Origin: Emiliania huxleyi CCMP1516
Taxonomy: Eukaryota > Haptophyta > Isochrysidales > Noelaerhabdaceae
Length of the DNA: 64,000 bases
Reading direction: 5' to 3'
Assembly: GCF_000372725.1 (NCBI RefSeq)
Contig: NW_005199434.1
Coordinates: 4,343-68,342 of the forward strand
Positions 1 through 8,985 of this stretch are shown piece by piece. The notes beneath the pieces were generated by a model. That model was not told where the DNA came from and searched no databases. It worked only from the letters and a program-made list of their open reading frames with translations. Both the position numbers and the translations under genes were made by a program. Numbering within the stretch: position 1 is the stretch's first letter; each line of letters starts with the position of its first letter.

Positions 1-1237
1 CACAGCGTGGCTGGCAAGACGGTCAGCCTTGGCAGCTTCGGCACGGCGGTGGAGGCGGCGGTGGCGTACGCGCGGGCGGTCGCGGGCGAGGCGCCGGAGC
101 CCCAAGCTCGAGCTCTGTGTCCGACGGTGGTGGCGGAGGCGGAGGGGCTGCAGCTGCACCTGTCCGACAAGACCTCCACCGGCTACATGGGCGTGCGCGA
201 CGAGACCGGCCGCTTCCGAGCGGAGCGCTCTCACGTCCACCTCGGCTACTTCGACACGGCGCTGGAGGCGGCGGTGGCGTACGCGCGGGCGGTCGGGCAG
301 GAGAAGGCTGAGGCCTCGCGGGGCGGCAAGAAGCGGGGCGGCAAGGAGCGGAGCGGCGGTGGCGGTGGTGGAGCTTCGGCGGCCGCCGCGAGCGAGGGAG
401 GGGGGAAGCGTCGCAAGGCGCGCAGCAGCCTCCACGAGGCGTCCGCCTCGGACCTCTTCGAGTCTCGCTTCTCTCCGCTCGGCTCGCCGTCGCTCCGCCT
501 CGCCCCTGCCGTGCGGGCGGCCTTCGACTCGCTGCCGGCGCACGAGCAGGCGCGGCTCGCGGCCTTCCTCCCCGGGCCAGACCGCGAGCCAGCCGCGTGG
601 GCGCAGGCGCTGCGCTCCGAGGCGCTCGCGCAGGCGGTCGACTGTTGGCAGGAGCGCACCGCACGACCACTGGCCCGCCTGCTGCCCCGTCCGGCAAGCC
701 TCTCACCCCTGCCCCCGGTTGAACCCCCCCCCCCCCCCGCGCTGCCTGCAGGGGCATCTCGCCGCCGGAGAGTTCGACCCTACCGTCGAGGATGTGCTGC
801 GCGTGCGCCGCGCCTCCGCCCTGCGCAAGGCAGAGCGCACGCAGCAGCTCCACCTCGAGCGGCTGAGGCAGGCCGTCGGCGCAGAGGGCGGCGCGGGCCT
901 CGCCCGCTGCCTCAGCCAGGCGGCGACCAGCGCCAGCGGGGCGGGCACCGAGCCCGATCCTGCGCCGCCGGCAGAGCCAGAGGCTGCGGGGGTCGAGGCA
1001 GCCGCACTGCCGAGGCTTTGCGCCGCAACGTTCCTGATGCCGCCGGCGCCGCTGCAGCCGGCGGAGCGGGAAGTCTCCGAGCGCGCCGCCGCGCCAGTCG
1101 TGACGGAGCGTCCGCCGCAGGAAGGCGCCGAGTTTGCGATGAGGAACGCGCCGTCGCTGTGGCTGCTCGGGGCCGTAGCGGCCTCGTTCCAGGCGGGCGA
1201 GCCAGGCGAGCCAGACGAGGTCGCCGACGCGGACTAG
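1..1237 (+). CDS. AP2-domain protein with DEUBAD/ASXH-like domain (5' partial)
   Basis: The reading frame is open from base 1, so the gene starts upstream of the window. It first encodes the C-terminal half of one AP2-like repeat (LGSFGTAVEAAVAYARAV), then a complete second AP2-like repeat (STGYMGVRDETGRFRAER, then HLGYFDTALEAAVAYARAVG). A Lys/Gly-rich linker follows. Next comes a segment matching the DEUBAD/ASXH fold of Asx/ASXL proteins: FDSLPAHEQARLAAFLPGPD, then a Trp, then LAAGEFDP. An intron interrupts that domain. The best domain alignment joins base 651 to 752 (W-Q-G-H-L-A-A-G-E-F), which makes the intron start GA and end AG. A GC-AG alternative (661-751) adds three residues. The last exon ends at the stop 1235-1237. 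AP2 domains bind DNA; DEUBAD domains bind ubiquitin hydrolases. A chromatin or transcription role is inferred from the domains only. Confidence 0.7.
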   Translation, partial: TAWLARRSALAASARRWRRRWRTRGRSRARRRSPKLELCVRRWWRRRRGCSCTCPTRPPPATWACATRPAASERSALTSTSATSTRRWRRRWRTRGRSGRRRLRPRGAARSGAARSGAAVAVVELRRPPRAREGGSVARRAAASTRRPPRTSSSLASLRSARRRSASPLPCGRPSTRCRRTSRRGSRPSSPGQTASQPRGRRRCAPRRSRRRSTVGRSAPHDHWPACCPVRQASHPCPRLNPPPPPRCLQGHLAAGEFDPTVEDVLRVRRASALRKAERTQQLHLERLRQAVGAEGGAGLARCLSQAATSASGAGTEPDPAPPAEPEAAGVEAAALPRLCAATFLMPPAPLQPAEREVSERAAAPVVTERPPQEGAEFAMRNAPSLWLLGAVAASFQAGEPGEPDEVADAD

Positions 1238-2179
1238 CGTAGTGGGACGGATGGGGTCCGCTCTTCTGGTACTGTTTGTGATGCGATGAACACTATTGTG
1301 GAGGTGGTTGTGGAGAAGAGTGGTGTGCCTGGGGTGGGGCGCGCACACCGCGCTCCTTCTTTCTCTGGCACATTAGCTCAAAGAGTGAGAGTGCTGACCA
1401 CTCCTGATGATGGTTCATGCTGTGAACAAATTCCTCTTGTATAGCTCGATCGGTGTGCGGTGGTTTGTTATGACCCCCCCCCCAAGGCCCAAGGCCCAAG
1501 CCCCAATGCGTCAGGGGCGGCGACCCCCCCATCTACAGATGATATGCGCATCCTAGATGCCAAACGCCATCTAGGATGCGTTTTCCATCTAAGGACACCG
1601 GGTGTCTCCACTATGATTGGGTTCTCCAAGAAGATTCAATCATCTTTAGATGGTGCCCCGCGTCTTTTGATAGCCCGTGACATCTCAGATACTGCAGTCG
1701 TCTTCAGACGCACAAGTGTGTCGAGATGATACCCTCATCTTGGGTTAGTCCATGCATCCCAGGATGCAATGTGGCATCTGAGGATGCGCAATGCATCTCA
1801 GGAACATGAGCGCGTTGTCGGAGTTTTTCCCTATATTTTTCGATCGACAGTGTCGGAGTTTTTTGCCGAACCCGAACCCGAAATAAAAACCAGTCTTACA
1901 TATACAACCGCAACCTTCCATAGTGTAGAAAAGTCAGCATTAGCACAAGGGCTAAGTGCCCCCCACCATCACTCACTGGCTCCCAGTTCCATCACCATCA
2001 GTAGTATTCCACAGACAACAGAGTAGTTAGTCACATCACACTTACATAGCCATACTAGTAGCAGCTGAGATTAGCATAGATTCATAGTCTCCACTCCCAC
2101 TTTGATCCAAGGGCTCACACGCCGCTCAAGTCTTTAACTTGCATTTTAATGATTAAATGCCAAGCATCTTGGGATGCGA
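1238..2179. other. Intergenic DNA rich in GCATC/GATGC palindromes
   Basis: No coding signal was seen. From about 1540 on, the DNA is AT-richer than its surroundings and full of short palindromes built from GCATC and GATGC (for example around 1548-1580 and 1755-1800). A C-rich tract near 1470 (TTATGACCCCCCCCCC) resembles the start of a dispersed repeat seen again near 36720 and 46577. Confidence 0.5.
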
Positions 2180-2701
2180 AGCATCTTCAGATGATTCGAG
2201 CATCCCAGGATGCCCCGGCATCTTAAGTTGAAAATACCATCTAGAGATGCTCGAGCATAGGCAAGACAGTGTGCAGTCCAAGTAGGCGCATCTTAGATGC
2301 ATATTATCTCAAGATGCGCATATCATCTGTAGATGGGGGGGTCGCTGCCCCTGACGATGTGCAATGAACACACCAGTGAGGGCGGGCCGCAGGACGATAT
2401 TATCGAGGGGGGCTACCACAATCAATGCGGAATCGACCCTATCCCAGTCAACAGTGCAGGCTAAACCTCCGAAAATGTGCACCTGGGATATGGCTGCGCT
2501 TTTCTTCCCCGTCAGGGGCAGCTGACCCCCCATCTACAGATGATATGCGCATCTTGAGATAATATGCATCTAAGATGCGCCCTACTTGGACTGCACACTG
2601 TCTTGCCTATGGCTATGCTCGAGCATCTCTAGATGGTATTTTCAACTTAAGATGCCGGAGCATCCTGGCACCTGGGATGCTCGAATCATCTGAAGATGCT
2701 C
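2180..2701. repeat. Large foldback (inverted-repeat) element
   Basis: The arm 2180-2354 is repeated as an almost exact reverse complement at 2511-2701, around a spacer of about 156 bases. The arms contain GCATC/GATGC palindromes; matching landmarks are the GTGTGCAGTCCAAGTAGG block near 2270 and its complement near 2585. The spacer (about 2356-2460) holds a diverged copy of a dispersed repeat found better preserved at 36733-36827 and 46590-46677. No ORF is seen, so this looks like a non-autonomous foldback or MITE-type element. Confidence 0.75.
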
Positions 2702-2703
2702 GT

Positions 2704-2792
2704 GCTAAGGATGGCTGGCATGCCTAGATCTCAGCCATACCCTCCTACCGGATGGCTGAGATTTAGCGTAGGCATGGCCAGCCATCCTTAAG
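2704..2792. repeat. Short stem-loop, GGATGGCTGGCATGCC arms
   Basis: Bases 2704-2726 are the imperfect reverse complement of 2769-2792. An inner pair (TCTCAGCCAT near 2740 with ATGGCTGAGA near 2755) extends the hairpin. It lies between the two larger foldback elements. Confidence 0.6.
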
Positions 2793-3134
2793 TCACATAG
2801 CTGCAATTAAAAGAAAGCATCCTAGGCACTCCGCCCTCCCAGCACGGCGACGCGCCATTTTGGCTGCGTTTCAGCGCCCATCTTAGGATCCTCACAACCC
2901 CTTTTCTGTTGGTCAGGATCTAGTAAGCTCAGCCATCTCCGGCCGATGGCTGCGACGGCTGTATATGACAGCCATCTCGCGGCCGGGCGGATGGCTGGGA
3001 CACAGCCGTCGCAGCCATCTTACGCACGATGGCTGCACTGGCTGGTGCGCAGCCAAGAATGGCAAGATAGCGCGTGCTGGGAGGGCGGAGTGCGTAGGAT
3101 GCTTTCTTTTAATTGCAGCTATGTGACTTAAGGT
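2786..3134. repeat. Second foldback element with about 60-bp terminal inverted repeats
   Basis: Bases 2786-2846 reappear as the reverse complement at about 3072-3134; both arms carry the ATAGCTGCAATTAAAAGAAAG block and a GGGAGGGCGGAGTGC block. The interior contains several GCCATC/GATGGC units. No transposase is encoded. Confidence 0.7.
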
Positions 3135-3867
3135 CCTCCGGGCCAGTTTCGGGGGGCAAACCCTGCCCGGCCGATAGAGCCCCAGGTAAGGTCCAGGTGT
3201 GGCCTAGGGCATCAGAAGGGACCAAGAGGAGTCCAGTCTGAGCCATAGAGCCCATGTCTTTGCCCCCGAAGGTCGCGTTCAAATGCCCGGAACGGACGTT
3301 ACAGTGGTGTCCGGCCGGCGCGATCACCGAGCTGTGACGCTCAGGGAAGCCTGATGAAAAATAAAATATTCTTACCTTCAAGCCCCCCTCCGAGACTAGG
3401 GACAGAACCCACCCGTACACAGGAGAGATGGGACTGCGCCTCGCCCCCACTTGCCCTGACTGCACAGGATTGCGTGCCCCGAAGACGGCGACACATAGCG
3501 GGGGACACTGCGCAAGGAGGGGGTGCGAAGCCAAGGTTGGGGTTCTAGGTGGTGGGACCATGAGGGGGGGTGGGCGGGGTCCTGTGGGGGTGAAATGTTG
3601 CGCGGCGAATTCGAACCTACCCCCTCGCCGCGCCGATCCTCACGCGGAGGGTAAAACCCTGTGGGACAAAACCCCTCCGCGGTCGGCTGTCTTCAGAGTG
3701 GACCCCCCCCTCCCCAGCCTCCCCTGTTCGTTTTTCGCACCCCCCCCCCCCGCTCCCCATCGGTGACTCGCGAAGGACACGGACACTCGGGGTGGGGGGG
3801 GAGGGGTCCCCCAGAGAGGGGGCTTTGGGGCCTTGTTGAGTCAATCTCCCCCCCAGAGGGGCCTCGT

Positions 3868-4046
3868 TGGGTCGATCTCTGGCCGATCTCGTGTCAATCT
3901 CGTGTCAATCTCGGGTCGATCTCGGGTCGATCTCGGGTCGATCTCGGGTCAATCTCGGGTCAATCTCGGGTCGATCTCGGGTCGATCTCGGGTCGATCTC
4001 GGTTCGATCCCGGGTCCATCTCGGGTCGATCTCGGGTCACGTCGTG
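3868..4046 (+). repeat. 11-bp tandem repeat (GTCGATCTCGG)
   Basis: About 16 copies of an 11-bp unit with single-base variants (GTCAATCTCGG). Because 11 is not a multiple of 3, all three frames spell the same 11-residue peptide repeat, which creates open frames that are not evidence of genes. Confidence 0.85.
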
Positions 4047-4054
4047 CGGCGTAA

Positions 4055-4180
4055 TGAGGCGAGATGAGGTGAGATGAGGCGAGATGAGGCGAGATGAGGC
4101 GAGATGAGGCGAGATGAGGCGAGATGAGGCGAGGCGAGGCGAGATTAGACGAGATGGGGCGAGATTAGGCGAGATGGAGC
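4055..4180 (+). repeat. 10-bp tandem repeat (GATGAGGCGA)
   Basis: About 12 copies of a 10-bp unit, degenerating at the 3' end into GATTAGGCGA and GATGGGGCGA. It directly follows the 11-bp array inside the insertion. Confidence 0.8.
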
Positions 4181-4311
4181 GGGATATCGCGAGGTGCAGC
4201 CAGCTCCTGCCTGGATGGAGTCAGGATAATGCCTGGGAAGATTCTGATTGGTGCCTGAAGGGGGCTAGGTATGCCTGGAAGGAGCCAGGTTGATGCCTTG
4301 AGGCCTTGAGG

Positions 4312-4371
4312 GAGTCGGCTTGAGGCCTTGAGGGATCCATATCTGGATCCCTCACGGCCTCAAGCCGACTC
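4312..4371. other. 28-bp stem with 4-base loop
   Basis: Bases 4312-4339 pair with 4344-4371 with one mismatch around the loop TATC. It is the strongest hairpin of the insertion and could be a structured RNA end or a foldback remnant. Confidence 0.65.
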
Positions 4372-5138
4372 TCTGGTTCTTCTGGTTCCTCTCGGCGACG
4401 CCCAATGCGTGCGCCGGCGTGGGGAGTGTGCGTGCGCGCGCGTGTGTGAGATGAGGATTGTGGCAGGCTGGCTGCTGCTGATGTGGGCAAGTGTGCTCTG
4501 TGTGCGGCGCTGCGCTGGCGTGCGATGCGCGCGTGCTGTGCGCGTGTGCGTGTTGGAATCGCGCGTGCGTCTGCGTGTGCTGCGCGCGCGCCGGCGTGTG
4601 CTGTGCGCTGTGCTCTGTTGTGCGCCTGTTTGTGCAGCTGGGAGGCGCAGCTTTGGCTGGCAGGGCTGCGCGGTGGGCTGCGGCGTGCTGCGGGTGGTCG
4701 CGCGCCTGCCTGATGGTGTACGGCGGCCGCGCAGCCCGCCCGACCGGGTCGTCGGCGGCCCAGGGCGCGAGCATGCGGTCGGCGCTGCATGTGAGGCTGC
4801 TGCGCGGCTGGCGCGTATGTTTCCGTGTGGTGAGGGACGCGCGTATGTGTTCACGCTGCGGGCGCGGGCGGGCGCGGGGGGCGGCGCGGTCTCACCGCGG
4901 TCCGACGTCGGTTGGTCTTCGGCGTGGCGAGGGCGGGCGCGCAGAGAGGCCTTGCCGCCATCGCGTTGCCGCGAAGGAAAAAGAAAAAACTCATAGGGAA
5001 GCCTGATGAGGTACTGGTTTCTTTGCCCAGGGCTGGCCTACGGCCCGTGCTGGATCAGCTGAGCAAGGTTTGGGGAGAATCCCCCGGTCAGATCTTCAGA
5101 TATTTTGATGGATGACCGAAAATGGGCAAAAACGGGAT

Positions 5139-5242
<104 letters not shown>

Positions 5243-5418
5243 CATTCGGATGGTGTACGCTTGAGATCGTCGAGAGAATCGATGTCTGCGGGTCGAGACC
5301 AAATGCCAGGGGCAGCTGGGGGCAGGGCCATCCTCGGAGTACCGGTACTCGAGTACACGTGGCGCGCCCACACACACTCGTCCCGCCTCGTCCTGCCCGT
5401 CCTGCTTAATCTGCCCAC

Positions 5419-5979
5419 ATGCCATCGAAGCCAGCTGCTCCCGCTCGGCCAGCAAAACCCGCCTACAAGCTGCAGGGCTCGCGCAAGCGTCGTCGGCACT
5501 GCACTGGCTTGCGGTTGCTCGCGCTGCTCGGCGCGCTCCTGGCCGCCGGTGCGGCAGCGGCGTTCCACGCGCGGCCGCAGCTGTGGGACACTCTCAAGGA
5601 GGCGGCGGGTCTCCGGCGGACGCGGCGCTGGGCGAAGCTGGCGGAGCAGCAGGCGGCCGCGGCGGCCGCGACCACCAAGAAGGCAGAAGCGGCGCCGTCC
5701 GTGGCGACGCGCCTCTTTGAGCGCGCCGCCCTGCCGCTAGTCCGCGAATACATCATTTCGCACTATGACGACTTTGCGGCCTCCAAACTGACGTTTCGCG
5801 ACCTGAAGGAGCACCTCGGGAGCGCGATGGGGATGACCTACGAGGAGCTCAAGAGCGACGAGCTCTCTGCAGTGATTGAGGACGCCGTGGACGCCATCTC
5901 CACAAAGTGCGATAGCGGAAAGACGGACCGGGAGCAGTGCGCGTCAATGCTGGGGTATGTCCCGACGGGCGAGGCGTAG
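5419..5979 (+). CDS. Single-pass membrane protein with DEK_C-like C-terminal domain
   Basis: Intronless 186-aa frame starting ATG at 5419. A basic, Pro/Ala-rich N-terminus with a KRRR cluster precedes one hydrophobic segment (residues about 30-50, LLALLGALLAAGAAAAF). An Ala-rich linker follows. The C-terminal part of about 60 residues (LVREYIISHYDDFAASKLTF, then LKSDELSAVIEDAVDAI) has the three-helix pattern of DEK_C-like domains, where the terminal helices carry the hydrophobic core. The positive-inside arrangement suggests the short basic N-terminus is cytosolic and the domain lies on the other side, or the protein sits in an internal membrane. Function is unknown. Confidence 0.6.
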   Translation: MPSKPAAPARPAKPAYKLQGSRKRRRHCTGLRLLALLGALLAAGAAAAFHARPQLWDTLKEAAGLRRTRRWAKLAEQQAAAAAATTKKAEAAPSVATRLFERAALPLVREYIISHYDDFAASKLTFRDLKEHLGSAMGMTYEELKSDELSAVIEDAVDAISTKCDSGKTDREQCASMLGYVPTGEA

Positions 5980-6441
5980 AGGGTCGGGCCCATACACCAG
6001 ACCGCTCCACTAGAACGCACCGACGCACTAGAAACGCGGCGCCAGTGTTTGAATCCGGCCGTTGACACAGCCGTTACACACGGCTGAAATCAGGGCCAAC
6101 TCGGCGCATTCAGATTCACACCTCTGCACGGCACCTCTGTTCACGCCTTTATATGTTGTCACACAAAAACGGAGTGTCGGTGTCGAGGGCTCGGCTGGAG
6201 TCGGGAGGCGTTTGAGAGAGAGCCGCACACCCGCGCAGGTGCGCACACCACGGTGGCCTGTCCCGCGTGTGTATGTCCGAGTGACCACAGACCCTCTGCG
6301 AAGTCACTCTGGCTCGGCGCGAGGTCGCGCGCGGCTGCTCCGGTGATGAACCTTGTAAATACAAAACGAAGACACATTACACACACACACACACACACAC
6401 ACACGACCCCGAGAGCGTGTTTTCACATTTTCAGTGTTTTA
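5980..6441. other. Intergenic, with CA microsatellite at 6379-6404
   Basis: This separates the 3' ends of two convergent genes. Apart from a 13-unit CA run at 6379-6404 nothing recognisable was seen. Confidence 0.6.
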
Positions 6442-7236
6442 TCACTTCCCTTTGGCCGCACGCCAGTCCGCATAGTCGGCCGATGAGAGTTCGTAGGCCC
6501 AGTGAAGCAGCGTCTGCCGGATCACGGGGCTGACGGCCACGTCGTCCCAACGCCCCGAGCCCCTCTGGACCGCGCCGCACAGCTGGTTGCGCCACCGGCC
6601 GCGGCTCGAGGCGCACGCGCGCCAGCGGGCGATCTGGCGCGCGTCGTCTGCAGAGCGTCGGCCGCAGAAGAAGCGGCAGTACCACTGGAACCAGCCCCTC
6701 GGGTCTTGGGCATGGATCCAGCCCTTGCTCTCCCACTCCCTCTGCCCGAAGCCAGACTTGACTCGATAGGCGTTGGTCATCACGTTGTAGCGGCGCGAGA
6801 GGTACAGGCTCTCATCGGCCTCAAACCACTCGGCTGGGAACTCGGCGTGGTCGATGGCGATGTCGCGCGAGAAGATACCAGCCTTGCCACCTCGAGGGTT
6901 GAAGTAGCAGCCTCCAAAGATGCCCTTACGGATGCACTCGGCTGGCGTCAGCGACGGGGTGAACTCCGGTGCGTCGGCGAAGCAGAGCTTGCCATCGGAT
7001 GTCTTGGTGCCATCGTGCAGAGCATCCCATCGCGGCGCGGGTGCGTCCGGAGGGTCCTCGAGCAGCGTGTAGCGCTCTCCGCCATTCGGCGCGGCCGCAC
7101 CCACAGGCATAGTCCCAGCGCCGCGGTTGATGACGGCTGCACCGCGCTGCCGTGCGGCTTTGACCGCCGCGACGCCGGCGGCGCGGCCACGCTCGTTTGC
7201 AGCATCAACTACTGCTGAAGAGGCTGCGCGTTTCAT
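6442..7236 (-). CDS. Conserved Trp-rich protein of unknown function (algal/fungal type)
   Basis: Intronless 264-aa frame with ATG at 7236. After a variable N-terminus of about 85 residues it matches a widespread uncharacterised family known from fungi and algae. Signatures in order: FTPSLTPAECIRKGIFGGCY, then FPAEWFEADE, SGFGQREWESKGWI, QDPRGWFQWYCRFFCGRRSADD, RQIARW near residue 205, and the C-terminal SPVIRQTLLHWAYEL. The invariant Trp, Cys and Arg residues of the family core are present and the frame is unbroken, so it looks functional. No catalytic activity has been assigned to the family that I can name. A CTCCAAGTGCTCC motif lies about 110 bp upstream of the start. Confidence 0.8.
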   Translation of the reverse strand: MKRAASSAVVDAANERGRAAGVAAVKAARQRGAAVINRGAGTMPVGAAAPNGGERYTLLEDPPDAPAPRWDALHDGTKTSDGKLCFADAPEFTPSLTPAECIRKGIFGGCYFNPRGGKAGIFSRDIAIDHAEFPAEWFEADESLYLSRRYNVMTNAYRVKSGFGQREWESKGWIHAQDPRGWFQWYCRFFCGRRSADDARQIARWRACASSRGRWRNQLCGAVQRGSGRWDDVAVSPVIRQTLLHWAYELSSADYADWRAAKGK

Positions 7237-8079
7237 CTACGGCTCGTCACGCTGCCAGGGTGAAAATACACGTCCCAGGCTCCACACGTACCCGAGAGCG
7301 CCAAAAACGAATAACGCACTGGATGTGCGGTTACTGACTGCACTCCAAGTGCTCCAAGTGCACGGGCCCTCAGGAGAGTGGACCGTTACGGAAAAGCATG
7401 CGCGACGCTGCCTCTTTGCACCGCTCGCTCGCGGCTGCGGGAGACATGGCCGCCGATGCGGCTCGCACTCGCTCGGCGGGCCTCCGTCCCACAGCCGCCC
7501 GGGCGTGCCACGGGTCTGCCTGGCGCTGCGCTGCTCGCACGCTGCACTGCACAAAGCTGCGACAACAAGGGGAGGCTCCTGAGCTTGAGGGTTGAGCAGT
7601 GCAGCTGCGGGCGCTCGTGGGCGGCTGTGCAGTGGTGAGAGTGCCTGATTGGAGGCGAGCTGGTGCTGCGCCAGGGTGCGCAGCATGCGCTCTTGCTCTG
7701 TGCTGAGGCATGCTGGCTGGCGCCCAACACAATGCCCTGGATGCATTGCTCCACGCCGTGCTGGCTGGTGCAGTACTGCCAGTGCGCCGACTGGCGCGCA
7801 GGGTGCGCGTCGCCGCGCGTGGCACGGGTGGCTCGAGAGGCGCGGCTGTCGTTCAACCCCGCGGCGCATGTGCGCCGCGGAAGCTGCTCGACAGGCTGCG
7901 GGCATCGCTGCGGCAGAAAGCGCCCGCCCTCTGCTTTGCTTTCGCCCGCGTTTTACGACAACTTTCGGTTTATCATAGCCGCCGAACTTTACCTCGCTGT
8001 TTCTTTATAGGCGTCTCGCAGCTGCGTATTCTCGTATTATCTTCGAGTAGTTGCGTGGGGGCGGTATGTATTCTCGTAT
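7237..8079. other. Intergenic, no gene recognised
   Basis: The sequence is GC-rich with several overlapping open frames that lack any family resemblance. The only repeated motif is GCACTCCAAGTGCTCCAAG at about 7337-7358, shared with 8408, 11077, 11786 and 34390. Confidence 0.4.
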
Positions 8080-8435
8080 CAGTAGTTAGTGTCGTGTCCA
8101 CTAGCTCCGAGTAGAGGGCAGCGTCCTGCAGTTAAGGGGAAACCTGGTACGCGGGGCTAACCCTCGGAGAGTATTCTTTAGCTCCGAGTAGAGGGGGCGT
8201 TCCGCAGCTAGGGGGACCCACAGCGCGAGGGAAAAATTCCGCCGCTGGGGGAAACCCGGAGCGCAGAACTAACCCTCGGAGACGTGTTATGGCCCTGCGA
8301 CCGCGCACCCCGGGGTCAGGGCTCTCTAGCCCGTAGCCCGATACCGATCATCCGGCCCGCTGGATGCGCTTCTCAGCTCACCGGCCCTGGATGTGAGGTT
8401 ACCGACTGCACTCCAAGTGCTCCAAGTGCTCCTCA
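8080..8435 (+). repeat. Dispersed repeat A, copy 1
   Basis: It is collinear with 34165-34410. Shared landmarks are TCCACTAGCTCCGAGTAGAG, CTGCAGTTAAGGGGAAACC, GGTCAGGGCTCTCTAGCC and GATCATCCGGCCCGCTGG, ending in GCACTCCAAGTGCTCCAAG. This copy has about 150 bp extra made of internal duplications of the CTCCGAGTAGAGGG...CCTCGGAGA unit. No ORF is seen; it may be a SINE or MITE. Confidence 0.75.
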
Positions 8436-8757
8436 GCGGAGCTGGGAATAGGACCGCCGCAAGCGGCGTGGCGTGGAGCGGTTGAGCATCCCTCCGGGGG
8501 GCCCTCTGCGCCGGGGAGGCGTTGTTGGAGGCTAGGACGCAAGCGTCCGTCGCCCTTTTCAAACTCGGGGCCCACTCCGCTACGCTCCGACCCGAATTTG
8601 GAGGGCCTAAAAGTTTAAGGTGTTGCTGCGCAAAAGGGGTCGGACACAGGGCGCAGCTCATGCTAAGAGCTAGAAGGGGAGCTAGAGAGAACGCGACTAC
8701 CCTGTCCCGTTATTGCGTACACCAACACCACAAAAGCTCTCTCTCTCCTGTCCTCAC

Positions 8758-8985
8758 TCACTCATAGCACAGAGGGGGGTCACAACTACCGAGTCTCTCG
8801 ACTAGCTGCCACGTTGCCGACCCAGAGCGGATCTCCTCCTGCTCCGCAAGGAGGGTGGCCAAGGCTAAAGTCTTGCCGGAGCCGCCGGGCGTGTTGACGA
8901 CTTGGAGAAGGTCGCGCTTTGACTTTGTCTTTTCTTGTAGAGATGCTCGAGGGGGTGCTTTGTGGGGCGGTGCGCAGCCAGGCCA
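8758..8985 (-). pseudogene. P-loop NTPase (helicase-like) fragment
   Basis: Read on the minus strand, 8985 to 8758 encodes an uninterrupted stretch with DLLQVVNTPGGSGKT followed by LALATLLAEQEEIRSGS and a stop at 8758-8760. The hydrophobic strand followed by GGSGKT (about 8870-8890) is a Walker A motif of the type in PIF1-like helicases. Upstream the match fades and no start or further motifs were found. It is most likely a decayed piece of a mobile element or helicase gene. Confidence 0.45.

Larger units (their letters stand above)
3358..4994 (+). mobile_element. Retroposon-like insertion with 15-bp target-site duplication
   Basis: The 1637-bp insert is bracketed by the identical 15-mer AGGGAAGCCTGATGA at 3343-3357 and 4995-5009. 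The related uninterrupted repeat at 41057 has a single site. The + strand 3' end is A-rich (AAGGAAAAAGAAAAAAC just before the second duplication), as expected after target-primed reverse transcription. No reverse transcriptase or other credible protein is encoded. The interior is C-rich and G/T-rich, with two tandem arrays and one strong hairpin, so it is probably non-autonomous. An origin from a structured cellular RNA is possible but not shown. Confidence 0.7.
3151..5128 (+). repeat. Dispersed repeat D, copy 1, split by an insertion
   Basis: Bases 3151-3357 and 5010-5128 together are collinear with one continuous copy at 40857-41190, starting at GGGGGCAAACCCTGCCCGG and ending in GGATGACCGAAA. 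The two halves of this copy are separated by the element at 3358-4994. The intact copy serves as an empty-site reference. Confidence 0.85.

Noticed and set aside
3366-3560. Possible U1 snRNA-like sequence (TTCTTACCTTC start, GGGGGACACTGCG later)
   Set aside because: The stem-loop I and IV pairings of U1 cannot be formed and no Sm site is clear; resemblance is limited to short strings.
3599-3634. TTCGAAT with flanking stems, looked at as a tRNA T-arm
   Set aside because: It is only a simple GCGGCGA/TCGCCGC inverted repeat; no acceptor, D or anticodon arms fit.
3868-4180. Regularly spaced repeats, considered as CRISPR
   Set aside because: Units are contiguous 10-11-bp tandem repeats without spacers, in a eukaryotic context.
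7237-7905. 222-codon minus-strand frame upstream of the Trp-rich gene
   Set aside because: It has no ATG-supported start with a family match; several overlapping frames are equally open because of GC content.
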